From Nipponacmea schrenckii (Eukaryota > Mollusca > Gastropoda > Lottiidae), in contig CM060200.1 of the NCBI GenBank assembly GCA_030562195.1, positions 7,378,001 through 7,442,000 of the forward strand: a stretch of 64,000 nt of DNA, written 5' to 3'. A program made the translations under genes and the position numbers. Below, in pieces: positions 21,618 to 32,300 of the stretch. The notes under the pieces are model-generated. The model saw nothing but the letters and a program-made list of their open reading frames with translations, did no database searches and was not told where the DNA came from. Every line of letters starts with the position of its first letter. Positions within the stretch are counted from its first letter, which is position 1.

Positions 21618-24600
21618 ATGGCGGATAAAAGTGAAATAAATTTACCCAAAGGTATAATCTAAAACGTTAACTGCTGAAGGCAATGATTATACATGTAAAC
21701 ATTACCTTACTTTTCAAAAAAGAAATAAGGTTCTTTTTTATGAATTGTCCTCGTTATTTACTGGCTTAACCATGAGCAAAACCGGATGGAAATTGGAAAC
21801 AGGAGTAGGCCTATAATAGCCCATATATCATAATATTATATTACAATATCATCAATTTATTTCTGTTAATTCTATTATTATGTTGTGGGTTTAATATATT
21901 TATGCCTTTTCTGATTCAGTTGAGTGAGTTGAAATATATATTCTTTACTTCTTGACAGATGGAACACAGAAGAAGGCTCGAACTTTTGATTTTATGGCCA
22001 TGTTTGAAGAGGCAAGACAAACTGCTATTGGTAGGACCACTAATAATTTAGGTATGGTAATATTTAAGTTTTGTTTTATTTTATAGTTTGTCATACTTGA
22101 CAATAGTCTAAAGCATCTGACTATTTCTGTCTCTTTTCTAGATAATTGCTAGTTAATTGCCTATCAATTGGAATTAAAAAATCTAGAGCTGTTTTTACGA
22201 TAACAGAACTTTTATGATCTGTGACTGTAAAGTAAAGTTGGGCATCTCTTAAACTTTAACATGTAACTTTTGTTTTGCTGCTATCACATGCCTCTGGAAG
22301 ACTGTGACCTTTTTCTGGCTGCACAATTTGTTTTAAATAGCCATAGAGAAATCAGTTTCGTTTAAACTTTTATCAAACAAAGACATGACATAACTAACTA
22401 GGGGAATTATCCACCTTTTAAGAATATATTGAGGTTTGGCTGATCAGATTTAAATACATTGGTTTAATACCTCTACATCTTTGGAGATTCCCCAGAAAAC
22501 GGGTGTTTTTATTATCTCTACACCAGCTAACAACTTCAAAATAATAGAGGTTTCCAGAATATTTCCAGGCTATTGGTGAATATTTTAGTCTACCTTGATA
22601 AGATATATGCCTTCATGTTGTTTGTTTGAGAAACAAATATGTAAGATACCATATCACATTTAAATTACCGTTCATTTCTTGAGCAACATGATTATAATTA
22701 ACACCTGTAATAGTTGGAAATTGGATTGTAGCATTATGTCTCTTTTAGAACAAGATGTCAAATCCACTAACATAAACACAGAATCAAAAAATAGAAGTAA
22801 AAAGAAGGAAAGTAGTGACTCTAGTGAAAGTGATTCTGATAGTAACTCAGATAGTGATTCATCAGATAATGAGACACAATCTAAGAAAAAAGATGATTCT
22901 ATTGGACCACCACTTCCTCCTGGGTTTAAACCTGTAGATCTGAAGCCTATCACTGAACAAGTTGACGATGACATGATAGGACCTCCTGTACCAACTAAAA
23001 TGAACATAGTCAATGATGATGATGATGAAGATGATGATGAAGATGATGACACTAAGGATGATGAAGATGTAAGTAGCCTCTGGCTATAAAACACTATGTA
23101 CATGTTAAATCTTGACCTAAAATATGTTCTAATCAAACTATAGGCTGACTACCATGTTGTATTAAGAATTTTTCCTATTCAATTTCTTTTTTATTTTCAG
23201 AACCTTTTGAACACAATTCCATCTAGTCATGAAATAGTTTTAAATCATGGATCTAAAACAGTAAGTAAACATGTTCATAGTTAATAGTGTTGTTTGATGG
23301 GGTTTACAATTTTATTGGTGAAAAAAAATGTCCTTCAATCATGAAGGGAATTGAAATGCATTTTACATTCTCTATACTTTGTTTAGGTGCAATTAGGGAA
23401 ATTTTGCATCAGCCTACTCCTTTGCAACTGTCCAGGGATCTTTAACATACACAGCAAGCATCTAAATCACTAGAACAACTGAAGGGATTGCAGTGAAATT
23501 ATGTGTCATACTTAATTTTCCACTTAATCCAAGTTTTGTATTTTTTTTTACGAAATTTGCCTGTAAATTTTTTTCTATATTCACCTCTGGACCTGCATCA
23601 CCAACTATTGAAAACCAAATTATCCGAAGACTGTTGACCTATGGAAGGAAGGAACCCTGAACATCTTGACCTCTGGGTTATCTTTTAAACTTAGATTAGC
23701 TTAACCTAACTTTACTGAACCACCCCTTTCTGGCTGCTAAATATGTACATGTATTCATTGTATTTGTATTTATTAAAGGTGTCAGCTCTTGCATTAGATC
23801 CAGCAGGGGCAAGACTAGTTACTGGTGGTTATGATTATAATGTAAGATTATATGATTTTGCTGGTATGGACTCGTCATTTCAAAGTTTTAGATCCTTACA
23901 GCCCTGTGAAAGGTAAATTATTAGTCAGTTACCTAATCTAAATGTTCTATTTAAAGTCATTTAGCTTATAAGGGATGAAGACTTAAAATTATGGCAATCA
24001 TATGCTATATGATATTATATTTTATACCAAAAATTGTACATGGCAAGTACATGGCACTATACAACTCTTTTACATGATAATATAATGATCAGTATTACTG
24101 TTGAGGTTGTCATAGGTTAGACATCTTCTTAAATTACTAACCAAATTTTGTTGCAAAGCCTGAGTATCTGTATCTGTATCCACTATTATGACATATAAAA
24201 TATATAATCTAAATTTCAGTCATCAGATAAAATGTCTACAATACAGTACAACTGGTGATACTATATTAGTTATTGCTGGCAACTCACAAGCTAAAGTCTT
24301 AGACCGAGATGGTTTTACTGTGTTAGAATGTGTAAAAGGAGATCAGTATATAGTAGATATGGCTAGTACATTGGTATGTACACTGTTCTCACAGACTTAT
24401 TTTTGTAACATGTTATATTTGATCTAAAGACTAATTTTAAGCTTGTGTTGATTTAAGTTTAAGGTTATTATATCATTTTCAGTATGATATTAAGAGTGTT
24501 AATGTTATTTCAGGGACATTGTGCAATGTTAAACAGTGGATGTTGGAATCCTAAAATTAGAACAGAATTTATAACATGTTCAAATGATTGGTGAGTTTAA

Positions 24601-27600
24601 AAGTCACTTATCATTTATACAATTCAATTTCCTAAAGATTTTAACTTTGATCAAGAGCTGTGATAGAAAAGTACAGTTTAAAGACTGATGTGAATTTAGA
24701 AGATATGCGTTTTGGCTTTGCATGTTTTGTTAACATTGCAATTACAAAATAGTCCACAGAAGTCTTTTAAACAGTTTAACAGTCCTATATACTAATTATT
24801 GTATAGTGCATCTGTAAAATGTCTGACTATATCTGTGTTATTTGAACATGATATTCAGCATAATCATAAGCCACTGAGATGAACAATATTTAAACGGAAA
24901 AAAAAAAGGATCAATTAAGATTTTGATGATTTTTCCTTTACTTAACTTAAGTATTATTTTTTATTTTTTCAGTACCATGAGACTATGGGATATAAATATT
25001 AAACATAAACATAAGAGTATAATGAAACCTAAAAATAAACAAGGTAGAAAGACTATACCTACAGCTTGTGTATTTAGTAATGATGGTAGATATATGGCAT
25101 GTGCTTGTGATGATGGCTCTATACAAATGTGGGATCATAATAAACCATTTTTAGTAAGTTATAATGTAGATTCTTGTTTTTAAAGTGTATATTACAGGTT
25201 TTGAAATTTCTGTGTTAAAAACAATATGAAATAAAATATTACAATCACTTTGTAAAGAGGTTTCTTATTTTTGTATGTATATCAAGAACACTGACAGCAA
25301 TCCCATTAAAACTTAGTTTTTGATGATGGACTAGCAAAATAGGCTTGTATAACATAAGGCCTTTGCGATTAGTAAAACAGATTTGGTAGAATTACAGGAA
25401 CTACAGCATAATTGTGTAAACTGATGCTATCATTGGTCCATGTACACATACAAAATTTAGAAAACCTCTTTACAATCAAATGGTTGAACTTGAACAACAT
25501 CTGTCATTTTACATAGCTGCTTCTACAAATTATTGCAAACAGCCAAACCTGATTCTGTTTATATTTGACGATATTTGAACTTGCTAATAATAAAGTACTA
25601 TATTTTAGGTAAATGTAGCTATGGTAAATAGAGATGCCCATACATTAGGTTCAGAAACCAGTTGTTTAAACTTTTCATATGATGGTAATATATTAGCTTC
25701 TAGAGGAGGTAAATTTTTCTTATTTGTTACATAGTCAAAAAGTTGCTTTTGCTTTTTGAAATTTTGGTTCACTTAGGGACACTCATAGCATACATTTTCA
25801 CCAGACAATTTTTAGTAGGTCTTGCAATTCCACTGAAATTTTATAATGTAGCTTTATGGCCCTTAGATATCTTTTAGCAGCTTCAGGGATAGTGATAGAT
25901 AGCAAATACCAGACATTGACAGAAAATTTGGATGGTGCAAAAATGGAAGTCCTAATGTCAAAACTGCATTCTTTTGCATCCTCCATTCTTGAAGGAATAT
26001 CTTATAATTATAATTATCAATGCAACTAGTCTAATAACATATTGAACTGTTCCAGGTGATGATACTTTAAAATTATGGGATATTAGAAAATTTAAAAAAC
26101 CTTTAAATGTTGTCAATGATTTAACCAATTTCTTCCCAATGTAAGTTCCACTTGAAGCAATTTTTAACCATTTTATTTTTGTATGCTACATTTATGATGT
26201 TACAGAACGTGTAAGAGCTATTAACAATTTCTATTTTGTAGTGGAGAAATGTTAGGAACTTACAAATGCATTGCAAAGTTTAATCTTTTTCTTTAACTCA
26301 GATGCACTAAATGGTGGCCCAATTTGTCCTTATCCAATATGTCTGTACATTTTGCTAATATTTTGTTCTGTATTTACAGGACAGACTGTGTTTTTAGTCC
26401 TGATAACAGAATGATAGTAACTGGTACTTCTGTTAAAAAAAATCAAGGCCCAGGAAAACTGTTATTTTTTGAAAAAGAAACAATGGATTTGGTTACAGAA
26501 ATGGAAATCTCAGATTCTGTAAGTATTCTAAAGTGGATTCAGTGTTTGTCGTCTGCTTGTCAATTTGGTGGTAAAATGGCTTCCTCTTATGGGATGAATA
26601 AATTCAAAGAGCTAATGAGAAATTATTCCCGACTGAAGCCTTTAAGCTGTCCGCATTTTGATGATGTTCGGAGAGCAAAACGAGTCTAAACTTTTCATAG
26701 TAAAATTTTAGTAGAACAGAGGTTATAGTTTCTGAAAAGTGATGAAAATGACTATATAGAAATGTAATATAATAATTTATACATGTAATATTATAGAGTG
26801 TGGTAAAATGTTTATGGCATCCTAAATTAAACCAGATGGTAGTTGGTAGTGGAGATGGTATAGTTAAAATATATTATGATCCAGCCAAATCTCACAGGTA
26901 TTTACATGTTTAATATCCCAGTTGCCTTATTTTATATTAAAATTCCTTATTCAATATCTTAAATCAGTTTGGATTTTAAGTTGTGTTTATTGATATTAAC
27001 CTATTACAATTAATGTGTTCATATAAGTGACATCATTTGATTTCAAAAAGATTTGACAATCAAATCCAAGCTTAGCAAGTTACCTAACCTTCAGAAAAGA
27101 ATTAAATTGCTTTTTGTGCTGTTTCTAACTGAAGTTTGGTCCTAATAGTATATAAATTCTTTGTTTAAGGGGTGCCATGTTATGTACAGTTAAAAAGAAG
27201 AAAAAACAGAAAGAATTACAAGGAATGACATCAAAACAAATCATCACACGTAATATATAATATAGTTTATAGTTAAATTCTAAATATTCAAAACCAATTT
27301 TGGTTTATAATAGCCATTCTGCTCCATGTCTACTGATTTAAAATATTAATGTAAAAATCAAATTTTATCGTGATTTGTGTGTTATAAGTAGGGTTTGGCA
27401 GTTCAACTTTGGTTGTTATTGACTTTTATGTTATATAAATATCTTTAACTAAACATCAGCCTTATATATTATAGCTTATGCATTGCCAATGTTTCGAGAA
27501 GGGCGACCTACTACAAGTAGAAAAGTGGAAGAAAGATTACGTAAAGATCCATCTAAAAGTAAACGACCAGATCTACCTGTTAGTGGTCCAGGTATTATGT

Positions 27601-28333
27601 TTTTTTTTTTAAATTATTGGGTGAAGCAAAATTTATAAATTTATAGAGTGGTGGATATATGCTCTTTTTATTTTATTGAGTATGCACCATCATAAAATAT
27701 TAATCACAGTTTGGATTTATTTGTAGAATTTATCCCTTTATCTTTATTTACTTTTTCTAAGGTACTGGTGGAAGAGTAAGAGAAAGGGGAGCAACTCTCT
27801 CACAATATGTTGTACAGTCTATAGTGTTACGGAAACCTGACCCTCATGAAAATGACCCTAGAGGTGCTATATTACGTCATGCTGAAGAGGCAGAAACAAA
27901 TCCTTACTGGATAACACCTGCTTATAAAAAGTAATTATTTTATTTCACTTAGTAATTCAGATAGACATCAAAATGTTTCAAGTTCAACTCAAATGATTTT
28001 ACAGACTTGCAACATAAATGGCATAGTGATTTTATGCATGGGATTAATGTGAAGATAAGTCAATAACTAATGAAGGAGCAATCATAAAAAATGGAATGTA
28101 TTAAGGTGCATCAGCATGAAAGCAGGTAAGATAGCACAAGAGGCGAAATAAGGACAGTAACAAAATATAAGCTATGCATCATTATTTATAACTCCATGGT
28201 TCTAATTTACATTTAAATATTCCAATTGTAAAATTATTTCAGGAATCAACCACATGCAGTTTTTCAAGAACCAGATGAAGAAAAGAAAGAAGATGATTCA
28301 GGACCGTTGTGGAAGAAAACTAAAATAGGATGA
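21618..28333 (+). CDS. WDR70: WD repeat-containing protein 70
   Basis: Sixteen coding exons: 21618-21651, 21959-22051, 22749-23068, 23201-23260, 23779-23912, 24220-24373, 24514-24590, 24973-25153, 25609-25708, 26056-26140, 26380-26518, 26797-26897, 27170-27249, 27475-27591, 27762-27930, 28243-28333. All introns are GT-AG and the sum is 1935 nt (644 residues, TGA stop); human WDR70 is about 650. Family landmarks in order: KKARTFDFMAMFEEAR (residues 16-31), an acidic Ser/Asp-rich stretch with two IGPP motifs, SHEIVLNHGSKTVSALALDP, VTGGYDYNVRLYDFAGMD, LQYSTTGDTILVIAG, DRDGFTVLECVKGDQYIVDM, MRLWDI, IQMWD, DDTLKLWDIRKF, CLWHPKLNQM, YALPMFREGRPTTSRK and AILRHAEEAETNPYWITPAY. The WD40 propeller covers about residues 155-500. 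The human and fission-yeast proteins are reported as CRL4/DDB1 partners promoting histone H2B ubiquitination. The start ATG (ACAATAATGGCG) gives MADKSEINLPKDG. Exon 3 carries a GAT/GAA run encoding poly-acidic sequence. Confidence 0.97.
23395..23470 (+). mobile_element. SINE-like dispersed repeat fragment in WDR70 intron 4
   Basis: AGGGAAATTTTGCATCAGCC, TACTCCTTTGCAACTGTCC and GGGATCTTTAACATACACAG parallel the 3' half of the family seen at 6604, 49870 and 62225. Confidence 0.5.
25251..25474. mobile_element. MITE-like element in WDR70 intron 8
   Basis: The left end TGTAAAGAGGTTTCTTATTT is mirrored by the right end AATTTAGAAAACCTCTTTACA. The inner block GAACACTGACAGCA is mirrored by GATGCTATCATTGGTCCATG. 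Related copies or fragments lie at 8462, 15975, 16440, 25770, 38913 and 59131. No coding capacity. Confidence 0.65.
26519..26689 (+). other. In-frame open extension of WDR70 exon 11 (possible retained-intron isoform end)
   Basis: If the exon 11 donor (GTAAGT at 26519) is not used, the WDR70 frame stays open for 56 codons and stops at TAA 26687-26689. It adds a Lys/Arg-rich tail ending DDVRRAKRV. The stretch looks richer in G and C than nearby introns. An isoform ending here would have 515 residues and lack the last WD strands and the C-terminal region. It could also be a chance frame or a transposon remnant. Confidence 0.3.
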
Positions 28334-28407
28334 AATGATACAAATTGGTGCTTAGAAAATACTAGTTTTTAATGAAAGGATATTTGAATGTTATTTGAAG
28401 GCTACTC

Positions 28408-28607
28408 AATAAATTTTGACAACTAAGTTTTGTATCATTAGTCAATCATGAAATTAAGGTGAAAGTGTTGCAGAACTTGAGATGAAACAATAACATTGTA
28501 AGATGCTTACATAAGCCAAATAACCTCCTGTAAATAAGAACAGTTCTGAATAAATTTCATATTTTCTGAACATGAAAGAAACCGAATCATTAATGTATTT
28601 AAATAAA
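28408..28607 (+). terminator. WDR70 polyadenylation signals (three candidates)
   Basis: AATAAA hexamers lie at 28408-28413, 28549-28554 and 28602-28607. They are 75, 216 and 269 bases past the stop at 28333. The last two cluster and are plausible main sites. Confidence 0.55.
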
Positions 28608-28861
28608 TGGTATTTTATAGTCGTTTGTTTTTATATGTTTATTTTATTTGTATATACTTGTATATATGATTATATCTTACAGATTTGACCCATATTAAAC
28701 TGAGCCCAGTACACATTGTTTTGTAGACATTGAAATAGGATCTTTGCATCCACATGAGTTATTTGATTTGATTGGCTGATATTCCCTGGAAAGATTTTAG
28801 GGCCGATTTTGACAATTTTTAGCTATGAATATTTAATTTCCATCAGTTGATTTACCTTATT

Positions 28862-28930
28862 ATTATTACAAATTTTTTATATAGCGCTTATTCAACATAA
28901 ATATTACACTAAGCGCTTTAACCTTAATGA
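28862..28930. repeat. AGCGCTT-containing dispersed repeat fragment
   Basis: ATATAGCGCTTATTCAACAT followed by ACACTAAGCGCTTTAACC is a small inverted pair. AGCGCTT repeats of this style are widespread in marine invertebrate genomes (general knowledge). It lies between the tail-to-tail WDR70 and ALG2 genes. Confidence 0.5.
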
Positions 28931-29336
28931 AGTATAACTAATGGGGGTGTGGTTTCAACATGATCAGAAAGAAGTCTAAAACGAAATCAGTTTTATAGTG
29001 ATGCTGATGTTATAAAGAAATGCCTTGTAAAGTAACTAGTGAGCTAGAGAAATGACACAGAATCTTTCTATAGTGCAGTTCAAAGAATCTGACTTGCATA
29101 ATGAACACAGGAAATCTTATTAGGCAGACATTTGACATTAGTTAGACAAGGATATATCTGATTAAAGCTAGGTCACTGTGTTTCTATAAATAATTTAGAC
29201 ACAATCTTACCATCTTATAAAAATTAAGCATTTCACTCTGCCCACAAAAGAGAAAACAAAAACTGATATATTCAATGAAAATGATTGTTCAGAATATTCT
29301 CCACCTAACACAATAAACCTATATCTGCCACTGAAA

Positions 29337-32300
29337 TTAATGAATAATATTTGAAACTATTCTATTTAGTGTTTCTGAAAATTGATTGAAAGAAAATTTC
29401 GATAAAACTCTTGCCTTTCCAGATTTTCCAAATGTCTGTGATTTTTCTGGATTATTAACAAAAAATTCCATAGCTGTGGCAAATTTCTCGGGAATGGGTT
29501 CACATAAAAATCCTGTTTTACCATCTTCAACTGTTTCCAATGGACCACCACTATTAACAGCTATTACTGGACATTGCATACCCATGGCTTCTATGGGAAC
29601 AATTCCAAAATGTTCTTTATCAGGTGTATATAAAAGACAAGTACTGTATTTGAGTAGTGTTCGTTTTTTGGCGTCACTTAATGAACGATGAAAAGTTACA
29701 TCATTATCAAGATGTAAATCTTTGACTAAGTTTTTTAATTCTTGATAATGTTCCACATTTTCTGTCACTCTTTCATCATAGCCACCAGCCATTATTAAAT
29801 GAATATCTTTACTACCAGCATGATTTTCTCTTACTTTAGCTAAAAAGAAAAAATAACAATTGACTTAGATCACCTTGTAAAAGATGGGTACTTTTCACAA
29901 GGTTCTTGTATTGAAATCTGACAGAACAGGTTTGTTTTCAAAACAAATGATTATATTATGAGGATATTTAAACTGTTCATGCTCTCTTCATTGTAGCTTG
30001 ATCAATAATTATTTATGCTGATATTATCTACTAGGACTATAAAACCACATTTTCTCTTTATACGCCCACATAGAAATGTGGACGTATATTGTTGTCGCCC
30101 CTGTCCGTCGGTCCGTTGGTCCGTCGGTCCGTCTGTCAACAATTGTTTGTGGACACTGTAGAGACTACAGTTTTTATTGGAATTTCTTGAAACTTGGTAT
30201 ACTTGTTTATAATCACTCAAGGAAGAACCCTATCGATTTTGGTATGATTCCGAAAAAAATTCCTGGAATTCTTGGACTTTGAATTTCAAATTGTTCTGTT
30301 TGTAAACAAAAGCTTGTGGACACTGTAGAGACTCCATTTCTTTATGAATCTTTTTGTAACTTGGTATATTTGTTTATTACCATCCAAGGAAGACCCCTAT
30401 TGATTTTGATATGATTCTGAAAAAAATTCCTGGAATTCTGGAACTTGGAATTTCGAATGTACTGTTTCTCATCCGTCTGTCAACAATTGTTTGTGGACAC
30501 TGTAGAGACTACAGTTTTTATTGGATCTTCTTGAAACTTGGTATACATGTTTATTACCATTCAACGAAGACCCCTATCGATTTTGGTATGATTCCGAAAA
30601 AAATTCCTGGAATTCTTGAACTTTGAATTTCAAATTGTTCTGTTTGATAACAAAAGCTTGTGGACACTGTAGAGACTCCATTTTTTTATGAATCTTTTTG
30701 TAACTTGGTATATTTGTTTATAACCATCCAAGGAAGAACCCTATTGATTTTGATATGATTCTGAAAAAAATTCCTGGAATTCTGGGACTTGGAATTTCGA
30801 ATTGTACTGTTTGTCATCCGTCTGTCAATAATTGTTTGTGGACACTGTGGAGACTACAGGTTTCATTGGATTTTCTTGAAACTTGGTATACATGTTTATT
30901 ATCATTCAATGAAGACCCCTATTGATTTTGGTATGATTCCGAAAAAAATTCCTGGAATTCTTGGATTTGAATTTCAAATTGTTCTGTTTGTAAACAAAAG
31001 CTTGTGGACACTGTAGAGACTCCATTTCTTTATGAATCTTTTTGTAACTTGGTATATTTGTTTATTACCATCCAAGGAAGACCCCTATTGATTTTGATAT
31101 GATTCTGAAAAAAATTCCTGGAATTCTCAAAAAATTCCTGGAATTCTTGGATTTGAATTTCAAATTGTTCTGTTTGTAAACAAAAGCTTGTGGACACTGT
31201 AGAGACTCCATTTCTTTATGAATCTTTTTGTAACTTGGTATATTTGTTTATTACCATCCAAGGAAGACCCCTATTGATTTTGATATGATTCTGAAAAAAA
31301 TTCCTGGAATTCTGGAACTTGGAATTTCAAATTGTACTGTTTGTCATCCGTCTGTCAATAATTGTTTGTGGACACTGTGGAGACTACAGTTTTTATTGGA
31401 TTTTCTTGAAACTTGGTATATATGTTTATTATCATTCAATGAAGACCCCTATCGATTTTGGTATAATTCCAAAAAAAATTCCTGGAATTCTGGGACTTGG
31501 AATTCGAAGTTGTTCTGTCTGTCTACAATTGCTTGTTGGCACTCTAGAGACTACAGTTTTTGATAGATCTCTTTGAAACTTTGTTTTTATATGCCCACAT
31601 AGAAATATGGACGTATATTGTTGTCGCCCCTGTCTGGAATTCTGTGACTTGGAAAAATTCCTGGGATCTCTTTGAAACTTTGTATACAATATGTTTATTA
31701 TCACTCAAGGAAAAACCAATATACATTTTGGTCTGATTACGAAAAGAATTCCTGGAATTCTGTGACTTGGAAAAATTCCTGGAATTCTGGGACTTGGAAT
31801 TTAAAGTTTTCTGTGTGTCGTCAATTGCTTGTAGACAATGCAGGAAGTACAGTTTTTTATATACCCAAATGGAAATTCGGAAGTATAATGTTGTTGCCCC
31901 TGTCCATCCGTCTGTTCGTCTGTCAGCCCGTTTGTTTGTGGACACTGTAGAGACTTCAGTTTTTATAGAATTTTCTCATACTTGTTCATTATCATCTAAG
32001 GCAGACCCCTATTGATTTTTGTTTGATTATGAAAGAAATTCCTTCAATTCTGGAACTTTGGATTTCAAAATTTGTTCTGTCTTTCAACCATTTCTTGTGG
32101 ACACTGTACAAACTATATTTAATACATTTGATGAAACTTGGTATGAGTATTGAAATAGATAAGATGGTGGTCAAGTTCTAATTTGACAATTTTCCATGAA
32201 CAGTTTTTTAGTTTTTGCCCTTAACTTCAATATTAATTCAGTGAGTGTATTTGAGTTATTGCTCTATTTATTTTTCAAATTCAATGCTGCCAGTGGGCGT

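Noticed and set aside
22672..23136. 154-codon minus-strand frame rich in Ser and Leu
   Set aside because: Antisense shadow of WDR70 exon 3, whose acidic and Ser codons read as Ser/Leu runs on the other strand.
30002..31950. Several 60-130 codon frames on both strands
   Set aside because: All fall in the tandem dispersed repeat of ALG2 intron 2 and recur with the unit; no protein family signature.
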